Assembly (NCBI RefSeq): GCF_001039355.2
Contig: NW_019776018.1
Coordinates: 41,769-105,768 of the forward strand
Origin: Lingula anatina
Lineage: Eukaryota; Brachiopoda; Lingulata; Lingulida; Lingulidae
Direction: 5' to 3'
DNA: 64,000 nt
The notes beneath the pieces are model-generated. The model did no database searches and was not told the DNA's origin. It saw only the letters and a program-made list of their open reading frames with translations. Shown piece by piece: positions 43,967 to 56,878 of this stretch (position 1 is its first letter; each line of letters starts with the position of its first letter). The position numbers were made by a program, and so were the translations under genes.

Positions 43967-44210
43967 CCCACACCACAGAGCTAACAAGCCAATGCCCCTC
44001 CCCATCCGCCCCCACCACAGAGCTACCAAGTCAATGCCCCTCCCCTCCGCCCCCACCACAGAGCTACCAAGCCAGTGCCCCCCTCCGCCCCCACCACAGA
44101 GCTACCAAGCCAATGCCCCTCCCCATCCGCCCCCACCACAGAGCTACCAAGCCAGTGCCCCTCCCATCCGCCCCCACCACAAAACTACAAAGCCAGTGGC
44201 CTCCCCTCCC
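43967..44210. repeat. C-rich minisatellite, about 40-bp unit
   Basis: Six units share CACCACAGAGCTACCAAG and ATGCCCCTCCCC with length changes of 1-4 bp. Two frames stay open and read as Pro/His/Thr-rich peptides, but the unit variation shows no codon-preserving pattern, so I do not call a gene. Confidence 0.88.
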
Positions 44211-47200
44211 AGTCGTTCACTGCTACAGTTATATAAAAGAAGCCGTGCCTATTAGTCAGCAACGAAGCGGATTTTTGATCATGAAAAGAGGTCACAGGAA
44301 CATACACCCATTGCAAATGCTACGTTACAAAAAAAAACGACTGCAGAGACAGACGGTCTAAAAATTGGTATTTGAATGGTTTCTCTGGACATTTTATCTA
44401 ATATAAAGACCCGAAGTACTCCGCCTTTTGCGGTGAAATTAATGATATTTTAACCTGGCTTAATTACATTTAAAACAAGGATTATACAGCATCCGAGTCA
44501 AGCACTGAAGGCTACAGTGTATGCCTCTGCATTAAGCAGCTGTCAGTGTTTGAAATAAGATATTAAAATTTTTGGTTAAAAACCTAAACCTGTTGGCACA
44601 TTCTGTACGACATCAGCCACACCCCCCCCCCCACTCCCCCACCCCCTCCCTCGATACCCAGTACGCCTACCTTGCTGTGGATAACCGCACTACTGACTCG
44701 CTCAGCTTGTAGCAGTGTTCGCAGCACTGATATATATATTGTGAGTTCAGGAGAACCAGTGAGATTTATAAGTATATGCACACGAATTTTGTTGTCAACA
44801 GGATACGTTTGTTCTGAGTGGTTTATAGTAACATTTCCTGTAAACCCGGATGTAGCGAAACCGACCACTCATGGTTACTATCCTATACACATAGAAGAAA
44901 GTGGCCTTCCAGAAAAGTGTGCATATTGAGTCACTTTTGTGACGCACTTATTTTGTTTAATGTTTTGATAATTGCTTTGCATCACTTTTAATTACTGGGT
45001 CTGTTAAATTCTTTCCATATAAGAGGAAAATATAGCATAAAGGAATAAAAACGAAAAAAATGGGGAAAGTCAAAATCATTCAATGTGCGTCATATAAGTT
45101 AGTTAAATATTCACTTTAAAATTTTGTCGAATAACTCATAATATCCATACTCTACTCTATACCAGCAACTATCTGGGCGATGGTGGTATTTTTTTCCATA
45201 AATTCTCAGTTCAGAAATCTGCACATCAATTAATATGTAGAAGGTCCCGCAGCCCCAGTATCGAGACCAGGCGGACTTACAGCACACGCTCCTCCGCCCA
45301 CTGGTTTCTTCTCTTGTTTTGTCGGGTTGATTTTTTTTTCTTGAGCGACTTCTAAAAATTAAACCAGGACGTCACTCATTGTTATGAATTTCTCAACATC
45401 ACAGTTCAAATGAATCCGTCGTGATGCATTAAATAGAAGCTTATACGTCGTGATGCATTAAATAGAAGCTTATATCCTTTTGTACGCTTCTTAAATTATT
45501 TCCTTTTAGGGAGTGGTTAAAATCAAACACAACCTCACCTCCCTTTATCTAAGCCCATAAACCTAGAAATATTGTCTTAAACTTTTTTCTAGGTTTTATA
45601 TGTACTTGATTTTATTTTACTCTGGTGAAAATTGTCTCCGCACGATCATCCTTTTTATGCCCAGACGATTCTTCTGTAAAGAAGAAAGGTCTCCTCCGCG
45701 CTCTAATCCAGAGCTATATTACCATGCTAATTATTCTGTGTTTGTGCGTTTTATCTTTTTATTTAAACGTTTTCATGTTAAACCATCTTTCACTTTTGTG
45801 TAATCCTTTGTTTTATTCATGCTGAAGCTAACATCAGTTAAAACCATATAAAATCAAATTGATTTTTTTTATTTTATTTTATTTATTTATTATTTTTTTT
45901 TTTGTATTTTTTAAAACCGCCAGCCTGTATAAAACTCCTTTGCCTGATTTCGCCACGCCTAAGCTAACAATAGAGAGTAAAATTATAAATATCTCAAGTA
46001 ACCGGAGGTCCGGTCTGGAAAAGCTTATAGCCGTCGCTATTATTGGACCTACGCTTTCAGCGATACAGAACAACTGTATTGTGGCCTTTCAAATAAAAAT
46101 ACTTTCGGTATGTACGATTTCCTTTACTGAATTACGTGTCAGAGTCACCGCCCATGAAAAAATGAAACAAATACCTTCGCAATTTTCTTGGTGTTTGCTA
46201 AATTTTCATATTAAGTAAACAGTTTGATGTAAGTGTCTTGGCAATCAATTGTTCCACCCAGCCGAAAATAGATCCAGCTGCGCTTTATATAGATTTTTCA
46301 GAGAACCGTTTTGTTTCAAGGAGGCGCAATGTGAACAGTCTCAGTATAAACTAAGACATAGGAAACGTTTCGTACGTCCTTAAGCTTGGTATAAAACACT
46401 GGGAGAGTGAGAACAACGGCTGTGATGTCACATCCGGGTATCAACGAGATCAGGTTCATGTTGTCTTTAAAAAAGAATAATGCTTTTCGAGTTGGAAGAC
46501 CTTAAATTGTTTGAACGATGGGTCCAAGTTTGAAAGAACTGCCTTTGGATCAGAAAGTGAATCCAGTGAATCACAATTTGATCAAGGTTGTATGTCATTT
46601 CGTAAGTTGGGTGAACTGAAGAGGAAAAAAGTTTAGTTTTTCAGAATAAGAAACCCCTCTTCTGAAATTTCTGTTTTCAGGCCTTTGCATGTGCGAGTTC
46701 TTGTTCACGGGCATTCTTGTGCTTGTCAACATAGCGGTGTCTCTATTAATGCTGCCTGATAAACCAGATCTTTGTCTAGAGGTCGAAGAACTGAACTAAC
46801 AGCCCTTAATCACAACTGTGAAGTTCCGTTATCTTCCCGCGTTACAACATACACCGATATATGCCTTAATTCTACTCAATGATGCATGGGAATTGTTAAG
46901 CTCCATGCCTGGGTAACATGTCGCTATTCTTTACATGACTCAGTAGAATTTCGATCACCCAGAAAACATTTGAAAAATCTACAAAATCTGAAATTCTTCC
47001 GAAGAACTTCGAAGACAACTACCCCCCCCCCCTCCCCAAAGAATGGCATTCCTGTAATGTTGACTGAAGTCAGCTATCATTTGCTATGAAAGGCTGCTAT
47101 TCTATACTTCAGGTTCAGGTTCTTACTATACTGTGTGTCTTTGGCTGCATTCACGACCAAACTGGATCCCCTGACTAACAGATCCGCGGATCAAATATGG

Positions 47201-48223
47201 CCGACCCACTTGAAAGCTTGGCGCGTAATCCCGAGCTAGGAATCTTTTTAGTGTCTGTTAGGGAATTATGCCACACGCTTTCAAGTGGGTTAGCCATATT
47301 TGATCCGCGGATCTGTTAGTCCGCGGACCAACATGTTCTGGATGCGGACTTTATAACTAAGTAAACCGGCATCCTGGCTTATGATAGTTTTTTAGTTCTT
47401 TGAAAACTCCGAAGTGAAGAAATAACATAATAATCATTGGTGCATTCGTGGGAGAGGGGATTCTACCTCTTTGCCCCCCCCCCCCCCCCCTCCCCACCGC
47501 ATAGCAACCCCACAGTATCTATACAAATAAAGATTGCGTGCCCGTAGGCAGGTGGGGTCTGGGGATCAAAAACCTATTGATCGGAAAAGATTAATTTTGA
47601 ATCATTTTTATACATGATCCAGATCATTTCTCAATTTGGGTCAGGTAAAGAGGTAAAAAGTTTCAGTCTTTCAGAAAGAGAATCCCTTCCCTTTAAAAAT
47701 GGTGGCTTGATTAGGGGATTAATATCTATCAAGGGTAAAGTTAACTCGATGCAACTTGTCATATTTGTCCTGCTGTGGTGCGTTTTCTGTTTTACACTGT
47801 GATATTCCATCAGTTGATCTGCATTTATTTAATTTTCCGAGAATATGATAACTTTGTGAAGTGTCACGCTGCACTGAAGACAAGCAGGTTTGTATCTGTT
47901 TGCAGTAGGACCCGCCCTCTACATAGCTCCTTGATTGACGTAAACTATGCGACGACCCTGGATTGCAAGATGTCCAATAATTATGACTGCGATTAATGAT
48001 TAACTATAATAAATCAAATATTAAGAAAAAACATCTCAGTGTCTTCTTAGTGGTATGTATTATTGTAATGTCAGGGACGGTTTACACACCCCTACCTCTT
48101 TCCCATCACTATGTGATATTAATTTGGACCTTACCCCTTCACCGCGATAACCCGGCCCTGATATAACTGGTCGCACACCTAGCTGGTGAGATTAGAGACA
48201 ACTGACTTCAGGGACATATCATC
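44211..48223. other. Intergenic DNA between the serpin and the chitin-binding gene
   Basis: No gene is supported. Visible structures are a 29-bp tandem duplication at about 45419-45476 (GTGATGCATTAAATAGAAGC twice), C-runs near 44625 and 47476, and a foldback element at 47171-47321. Several 60-120 codon open frames have no domain or splice support. Confidence 0.55.
47171..47321. mobile_element. Foldback element with 46-bp arms
   Basis: The left arm GACTAACAGATCCGCGGATC...CACTTGAAAGC is matched by the right arm GCTTTCAAGTGGG...GATCCGCGGATCTGTTAGTC with few mismatches and a loop of about 60 bp. Weaker similarity continues outward to about 47150 and 47345. It is probably a MITE; no target duplication was resolved. 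Confidence 0.6.
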
Positions 48224-48601
48224 ATGAAGCTGTCCCTTGTGGCATGTGTTTTACTTTTGTTAGGCTATGGTGAGTATCCAAATTATTTCTTATTCGTGTC
48301 TTGTCGTTATTGGACCTTTCTTAAAATCATCCTTTTAAATTGCAATCTTAATTTTTCTATTTAATTCCAGTTTAATTTAATTTATTTTAATCTTTTAGTG
48401 GTCGTGAAATTTAAAGATGTCTTTATATTTGATAAAAAATGAGCAGTTGCGGTAGGTTTGTGGTGCTTTAAGTTATCCCAGAAGAAAAGGGTAATAAACG
48501 AGCTTTATGTTCTCCTTGAAAATTTACCCACGCACATGGCAAAGTTAATTTTGTTGGATAGTTTTCATGCTCAAAAAGATCAGTTTTTTAGTCATTTAAC
48601 A

Positions 48602-48638
<37 letters not shown>

Positions 48639-51600
48639 ATTTTGCAACAAAGAAAACGTTTTCCCTCGCTTGGTTCCCCTAAAACAGTCTCGATTTCTCT
48701 CGACTTCACCTATCTCTTTCCTGGGACGTAAGAATGTGAAATTATTGCATATTTGTTAAATTCTGAAAACATTTTAACATTGTTCAAATGATAACATGGT
48801 TGTTGCTGTAACTTGTGTTGACTGGTTTTCTCGCGGAGGTTGATGTCAGTCATTAAATTCCAGTGTCGTCCCAGGCCAGCGTGAGGATCGAGGTTGACAC
48901 TGGCTCAGTGAGGTACTTCTCCAGTGCAGTACCCAAGGAAGGGATAACCATCACGGTGAGTGGAAAACTGCACAGATTTTAACACATTCTCCAAGCTTTT
49001 GACCAGCGATATTTTGTATCTTTCATAGACGATGTCTTCTCTATTAATGCCGGGTAAAACTTTATATAGGCTGCATTGTGTTACTGTTACAAACTAGTTT
49101 TAATTCAATTCAGTTGTTTGGTATGAGGACGGCGGGTTTAGGACATTACGATATAATCTGTTAAAAGAATATCAAAGTCTTAGTTCAAGGACGGAGGCTT
49201 CATAATGGCGAATGGTATTCATACTAAGAATTAAGTTTACACAAGGCGTTTTTTACAAAAACGAAAGGACGAAAAAAATTCAGTTTGCGAAATGCACCTC
49301 GTAAATACCCCCCTCCCCTTTCTATAACAAGAGCCTATGTTCTGTGGAAGACATGAATACAATATGTATAATGAATTTATTCGGATTTTGACCGATTTTT
49401 AAATTAGAATCACTTTAACCCCATCCCCCCCCTGAATTTGAGGAATTTTTTCGGTGGCATCCAGTCAACAAGTTTGAGGTAATTCCCACTGGCTTTGAAT
49501 TTCAAGGCATTCTCAGTTTTAGCGCTTCTTTCAATTGTGACTTCATCGGCTTTTCACTTTTCCAAAATGTCTTGCTGGACAGTACAGCAATGTGCAGAGA
49601 AATAGCCAGAGAAATGTCTGTGAATATTTGGTGAAATCACTCTCTGTGACCCTGGTAGCTTCACTGAGAGTTACAGGAGAAGTTAGAATCTGGAAAAAGG
49701 ATTCGAACAAATATTACTGTAACCAAATTGGAAGGCGGCCAACAGTAACACATGGCAGATTTCAAACTGAGGTGAGCCAGTTCGTAACTGCTTGTCCTTA
49801 TTCTCACAAATCACGAGCACGAAGAACGCTCTGTTACAGGGAAGTTCTTCCACATTTAGAGAGATAAATGGTTCATATCACTCCTCGTCCATGACGCGAA
49901 GATTAAACCCGTCTCCAGTCTGACGATATAGAAACTTAAATATGGGACAAAACTTGTGCAAACGCTGATAAAACACGTGGGAGAATACGCAGACGAATGG
50001 CTGCCTTCTTTGCCAAGGACGCAGCTCATGCAGCTGGTCTTTAAAAAAACTGGGTTATTCTTGTCAGCCGCCTACACCTGCGTTCAGAAGTCCTTTGTCT
50101 TTACTTGTCAAACGACAGTCAACATCTGAAGGACAGATAACATATTTTCTTGACTGGGCAACTCCTTTTCACCACACCTACTCTTCTTCCCATCAGAGAA
50201 ATCCGATATCTAGTTACCCATTTCATATCTGTTATATACACTTTTGGAAGTTTATCAGTTCAAAAAATAAGTTTGGTGTTAATTTAAGCCACAATCTGAT
50301 CACACATTTCGACAGCTGACAAGTGTTATATGTAAAATCAAACAAGTCAGATTTGATGATCAACTCCTGGGCGATAATGATAAAACTGGTATCTGTTATT
50401 TAGAATATGACGTCAGTACAGTAAGTCAAGAAACCCATCAATCGTGGGTGACGTAATAGTTTATTTTAGATCTATTTGATCAGACATGCTTCTGAGCACG
50501 GTGGACATTTTGCGGTGTCAATATTTTCATAATTTTTGTTCTTAAACTCATACAGACTATTAACCAATTCACTTACACTTAAATGTATGAGAACATATGG
50601 GTAAAAAGAACTAACTTACGTTTAACAACATCAAACGTACCAAAATAATTACCATCATGATTTTCAAATTTATTAAAGAATTGCCGTATTCCCTTCAACC
50701 CCTCAGGTAAGGTCTATTCAGGGCACAGGTGTCCTATATTTCTCCACACAAACCAGGACCCCGGGACCGACCTCCAATGAGGGCAAGGTGGACCTCGCTA
50801 ATGGCACCTCCCATCTGGTCTTCATAGACGGGAAGGGAACAGACGAGATCCACGGCGCCCTAGCGGCTCTGGACTCCGGTGTGGACGGCAGCGGTGATGG
50901 CGCAGACGATAAGGTCATCATTGAATTACAGGCGCAAAATGGCGACCACAGACCAGGTATGACTTTATTTATTTATTAATTGATTAATTGATTGATTTAA
51001 TTATTCAATAGAATTAAATTCTATTTTTTTCCTTTTAAGTAATCTTTTATTTTTGAATCTAGAGGAATATTGAACATTTATATGAAGATATTTTGACATG
51101 TATCTCGTGTACAGATTTGCCCATAACATTTATTCAGTCACTTCTTATATAGATCTGTGTGCAAGCGGTCCCTGTCAAAATGGCGCCACGTGTCAAAATG
51201 GCGGAAACGCCTATAGCTGCACGTGCCCCGCGGGATTCCAGGGAATAAACTGTGATATTGGTAAGTCACGTAAACAGATGCCACTGGAATATATTTTTCT
51301 TGATAAATTTCTATTTCTGAAATAATACTGCATTGTTTTTTTATTCGGAGAAATCGAAAATCCTCCCCCATCACTGTCAAGTGTTTAAAAAGCTTATTTT
51401 AACCTGTGTAAATTTATGAAAAATATTGACATCGAAGGAATCTTTTCTTTCTTTTGCACACATATCTAAATCAAATTATTTACAAAAAATAATTTTGCAT
51501 TGGCACAAGGTTATGAACTCTTAAAAATGACATCAATTGAAAAGTGACTAGTGACTTTTGTTTCTAGACATAAATGAATGTGACAGTTATCCTTGCCAAA

Positions 51601-54600
51601 ATGGCGGGACGTGCCGAGACAGTGTCAATGACTACAGTTGTACCTGTCATCCAGGGTTCAAAGGGAAAAGTTGCGAGATCAGTAAGTGAAGCCATTGATC
51701 TCAGGAAACTGAAGCTAGGTTTTTTTTAGACTGAGCTTAATCTTTAAAAATACTCGGTGATAATAAATCCTTTCTTTTCGGACATTTTTCGTACACAAAA
51801 GTGAAAGAAATAACCATTTCTAATGATCATCAAGCGGAAAAAAAATTCATGGCTTATACCTGCAAAATTTGCATCCGACTTGCCGACTAAATTTTCCAAT
51901 TGTTTTTTTTTTTTTTTAGTCGTTTACAGAAAAGCTTAATTTTGACAAAATATAGTATATTGAAAATTTTGCCTCTCAGAAATGACCATAAAATTAATTA
52001 TGTACATTTTTCTTTTTAGACATTGATGAATGTGACAGCACACCATGTCAAAATGGAGGAAAGTGTCAAGATGACATCAACGGCTACAGTTGCATGTGTC
52101 CAGGCGGGTTCCAGGGGAAAAACTGCGAAATTGGTAGGTACAGAATTGATTTTGACAATATTGAAGATCTTTTCTCTTTCAAATTCAATGTTTACAGGTA
52201 CAATGGCAGAGTATCGATGAGGATTCATTAATTTGAACAAGGAAAGTTAACAAATTGAAAATATCACATCCCAAGATTCAAAATGGAGAGCCAGACGAAA
52301 GTGATCTACCGATCGTCAACCATTAGATTGCGTTAGCTGAGATAAGAACTTTCGATTTTGATGAACACCGTGTGTCTTCAGGTCACCGGGCTCTACAGTT
52401 TTCTATACCTCAGCGGTGTGCTTGATCTAAATTTTAATAAGGCTCCGGGGTGGGTGTGTGTGTGGGGGGGGGGGAGGGGCGTTAAGGGTGACTCTATTAT
52501 ATTACCATACTGTCAATTTCTCAAACTGGTGAACAACAGAAAACTGTTGAGCTCGATATGAAAAGAACTTTGTTCACATAGCAAGACTGTAGACCTGCCT
52601 GCTCCAGCTTAGAGTTGGTAAAGAAAGTTTGTCAAATTATCATTATTTGTTCCATTTTACATTGAATACTCTTCGTATTGCCCAGCAAACTGCTGCACCT
52701 GTTTTTTTCTTTATTTGTTCATTTTTGTTCATACATGTACACCGGACTGATGTGACCTATCAATAAATATGTGCATTTCAATCATATTTTACGTAATGTC
52801 TACACGAGCTGGCATGATAGAATTCTAATATAGACAATAGATGTAGTTTGTCAAAATTCTCCATTTGTGTTTTTCTTCAGCCCCCACTTTCAAGAACCCA
52901 TGCCAGTCATCTCAGTTCCAGGCCGGGCACCTGTTCTTTAAGCATCCTAGTGACAGGTCCAAATACGTCCAATGTGACCTATGGGGGAACATGTACATCG
53001 GGAGCTGTCCGGGTAACCTTCTGTGGAGTGAGGTCATAGACGCCTGCGTCCATCCTACACATCACGCCAACTTACTGGGAGGGCGCGGCAAGAGGCTGGC
53101 GGTCCTGTTCAATCCGTGTGCTATCAAGGCCAACATCGATGCTGGTCGCCTGTACCACCCCTATCCCGGTGACAAAGCCAAGTACATACAGTGTGATAAG
53201 GTCGGTAATATGTTCATCAAGGACTGCGCTCCAGGGTCTTGGTGGAACCAGCAAAACGAGACCTGCGGTGATCACGCCAAGCCGGGACCAAAACCGTTCA
53301 ATATCAAAACCACCACCCTTCCCCCAACCACCACCACTACGACCACCCCAAAACCACCCAAAAACCCCTGCACGCAAACGAATATAGCAAATGGGGCTTT
53401 GTACCACCCGTACCCCGGAGACAAGACCAAATACATCCAATGCGACCTCTGGGGAAGCATGTATGTGAAGCAGTGCGGTGCCGGTACTTGGTGGAATCAG
53501 AAGAACGAAACCTGTGTTGACGCCATCGCCGAGGCCCTGATCAAATACGGTGTTTTCAAGCCTGCTGTTCGTCTGGCAGCCACTCCAACCCAGGCACCTT
53601 CAACCGTAAAGCCCATAAAGAACCCATGTACCCCAGAGAACCTGAACCAAGGCCTCTTCTACTTCGCGTATCCCGGTGACAAGACCAAGTTTATCCAGTG
53701 TGACACGTGGGGGGTGATGACAGTGAGGACGTGTAGCGTTGGCACCGCATGGAACCAGAAGAATCAGACCTGCGCCGACGCTTTCGACGGGAAAGTGGTA
53801 AAACCTTTTGCTGCAGTGACCCAGCCCCCAACGCCAGCCCCAACAACCACACAGGCACCCACTACAAAGCCAGCAACCCAGCCTCCCATCTCTAACCCCT
53901 GTACCCCGCAGAACATCGCACTAAACAAACTGTTCTTCCCACACCCCTACGATAACACCAAGTACCTCCAGTGTGATCTGTGGGGGAACGTGTGGGAACA
54001 GAGCTGCCAGCCGGGGATGGTCTGGGACCAAAGGTACGAGACCTGCGTTCCATCACCTGGCGGGCCAGTTGTGTTTAAAGTGACCACTAGCACTGCTGCA
54101 CCGACAACAACAACAACTACTACAACCACCACAACCACTCCAAAGCCCACCACAACCACTACTACCACTACCCAAGCCCCAACCAACACACCAGTCAAGA
54201 ACCCCTGCACCGTACAGAACATTAATGCTGGTCGTATATACCACCCATACCCCGGAGACAAGACCCGCTACATCCAATGTGACCTGTGGGGAAGTATGTA
54301 CGTGAAGCAGTGCGGTGCCGGCACTTGGTGGAACCAGAAAAACGAAACTTGCGTCGACGCCATCGCCGAGGCTGTAATCAACGGTATTGTCAAACCCGCT
54401 GTGCGTGCAGTATCCATTACAAACCCCTGCACTCCAGACAACATTGCCAATAACATTTTCTACTTCCCATACCCCGGGGATAAAACTAAATACATACAGT
54501 GCGATAAATGGGGCAATATGTATGTCCAGAGCTGTCCGGCAGGATTGTGGTGGTTTCAAAAGAATGAAACCTGCGTCAGAGCTTTGCCTATGCCTGCTGT

Positions 54601-56878
54601 CATGAGAGTGTCTACCACCACCACCACGACCCCTGCACCACTAGTGAACCCGTGTACCCCACAGAACATCGCACTGGGCAAACTGTTCTTCCCACACCCC
54701 TACGATAACACCAAGTACCTCCAGTGTGATCTGTGGGGGAACGTGTGGGAACAGAGCTGCAAAGCGGGGATGGTCTGGGACCAGAGGGCTGATACATGCG
54801 TTCCATCATCTGCCATTCCAGTTGTGTTTAAAGTGACCCCTAGCACCGCGGCACCGACAACAACAACAACCACTACAACCACCACAACCACACCAAAGCC
54901 CACCACCACCACTACTACCACAACCCAAGCCCCAACCAACAAACCGGTCAAGAACCCCTGCACCGTACAGAATATTAATGCTGGTCGTATATACCACCCG
55001 TACCCCGGAGACAAGACCCGCTACATCCAATGTGACCTGTGGGGAAGCATGTACGTGAAGCAGTGCGGTGCCGGCACTTGGTGGAATCAGAAGAACGAAA
55101 CCTGCGTCGACGCCATCGCCGAGGCTGTAATCAACGGTATTGCTAAGCCTGCTGCACGTGCAGCATCTATTACAAACCCCTGCACTCCAGACAACATCGC
55201 CAATAACATTTTATACTTCCCATACCCCGGGGATAAAACCAAATACATACAGTGCGATAAGTGGGGCAATATGTTTATAAAGAGTTGTCCGGCGGGACTG
55301 TGGTGGTCCCAGAAGAATGAAACCTGCGTCACCTCTGTACCTACGCCTGCTGGCATGAGAGTGTCTACCACGACCCCCGCACCACTGGTGAACCCGTGTA
55401 CCACGCAGAACATCGCACTGAACAAACTGTTCTTCCCACACCCCTACGATAACACCAAGTACCTCCAGTGTGATCTGTGGGGGAACGTGTTTGTACAGAG
55501 CTGCAAAGCGGGGATGATCTGGGACCAGAGGGTTGAGACCTGCGTTCCATTCCGTGGTCGCAGGGCGGCAATTTTTAGCCATCCTTGCACTCCCGAGAAC
55601 ATCAAGGCAGGCAATATGTTCTTTGCCTATCCCGCAAATAAGTACAAGTATATCCAGTGTTCCATTTGGGGCGGACAGTTCCTGATGTCTTGCGGTGCAG
55701 GCACGTGGTGGAACCAGCTTGGACAGACCTGTGTTGATGCCGCCTCTGAGGCCCTCATCATCGCCAGCCATGGAAAACCAGCTTCGTGGGGCAGGACAAC
55801 ACCAGCACCGGCCACAACCAACAGACCCATCGTCAACCCCTGCACCCCTGCAAATTTGGCTCTGAAGAACATCCTCTTTGCACACCCATGGGATGCAACC
55901 AAGTACCTGCAGTGCAACCCACAGGGTATTATGTACATTATGAATTGCCCCAGGGGAACGTTCTGGAATCAGAAACACGTTCAGTGCTCGTCCAGCATTG
56001 GAGACCTGGTGGGGAAATCTACGCCTCCACCAAAGACAAATCCACCCTCCACAGCTCCACCAACCACTACTCAACCACCAACCACCCAGCCACCAACCAC
56101 TACTCAACCACCTACAACAACCCAACCTCCTACAACCACTACACAACCACCGACCACCACTACTTCCACCCCAAAACCAACCACCACTGAAAAAATAACA
56201 ACTGTGCCAGCCACAACAATGCCTCCATCAACCACCGGACCTCCCATCCCCAATCCTTGCACTCCAGAGAAAATAGCGGCCGGGATACTGGTTTTCCCAT
56301 ACAAACCAGACAAATCCAAGTACCTCCAGTGTGACCTTTGGGGCAAGGTGTACTTGGTGGAGTGTCCAAAGGGAACGCAGTGGAACCAAACAGCCGAGCA
56401 GTGTTCCGGCGGCGCCATCACCCGTAAAACCTTCGGTAGTGGTCTGAGGACCACATTGGACAACCCGTGTACCCCTGAAAACATCAACGCCGGCAAGTAC
56501 TACTTCCCCTACCCGGGTGACAAGACCAAGTACATCCAGTGCGACCTCTGGGGCAATATGTACATCCGGAACTGCTCCGAGGGGACCGTGTGGAACCAGA
56601 AGAATGAAACATGTGTCCAGGTTGACCCAGATCAGCCAGGAGCCAGTGTTAAGACAGACAAGGTGAAGCTCATCCCGCTGGCACTCAATAACCCCTGCAC
56701 TCCAGGCAGCGTCAAGTCCGGGCACGTGTTTTACGCCCACCCTGATCCCAAGATGTACATCCAGTGTGATCGCCTCGGAAACCCCTTGCTTCATAAATGC
56801 CACAGTGGCATGAAGTGGGACGACACACAGAAGCGTTGTGTTAGTACCAAGAGTGTGGTCTTCATCAGCGGACCGTAA
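48224..56878 (+). CDS. Secreted EGF and multi-CBM14 (peritrophin-A) chitin-binding protein, 16 chitin-binding modules
   Basis: Seven coding exons keep frame: 48224-48269, 48864-48955, 50707-50956, 51153-51260, 51568-51681, 52020-52133 and 52881-56878 (1573 aa). Exon 1 is a signal peptide ([15 protein letters not shown]). Residues about 20-129 form a region I cannot name ([18 protein letters not shown]), perhaps a small beta-sandwich. Residues 130-241 are three EGF modules, one per symmetric phase-1 exon. EGF 2 and 3 start DINEC and DIDEC, and their CxDxxxxYxC pattern suits calcium binding and Asp hydroxylation. The single last exon encodes 16 CBM14 modules of the pattern NPCTPxNI...[15 protein letters not shown]...C...WNQKNETC, joined by Thr/Pro linkers likely O-glycosylated. 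CBM14 modules bind chitin in peritrophic matrix, cuticle or shell matrix. A secreted matrix or barrier role is inferred. Modules 5-7 and 8-10 are near-copies. Confidence 0.9.
48606..48634. repeat. (TC)n microsatellite
   Basis: About fourteen TC units lie in intron 1 of the chitin-binding gene. Confidence 0.9.
48956..50706 (+). other. Intron 2 of the chitin-binding protein gene
   Basis: The donor ACG|GTGAGT and acceptor CCCCTCAG give a phase-0 intron of 1.75 kb. An open stretch at 49592-49867 has no domain and no convincing acceptor, so I leave it out of the gene. Confidence 0.6.
53895..55555 (+). repeat. Internal tandem repeat of about 750 bp coding for three CBM14 modules
   Basis: The marker GAACATCGCACT occurs at 53911, 54664 and 55408, spacing 753 and 744 bp. 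Modules 5-6-7 and 8-9-10 plus the (Thr)n-Pro-Lys-Pro linker are almost identical, and module 11 begins a third copy. This indicates recent unequal exchange inside one exon. Confidence 0.88.

Noticed and set aside
43933-44361. Pro/His-rich open frames before the serpin
   Set aside because: Produced by a minisatellite of about 40 bp. Unit length changes are not multiples of three.
49592-49867. Possible extra exon of the chitin-binding gene
   Set aside because: No domain and no clear acceptor. Exons 2 and 3 already join in phase without it.
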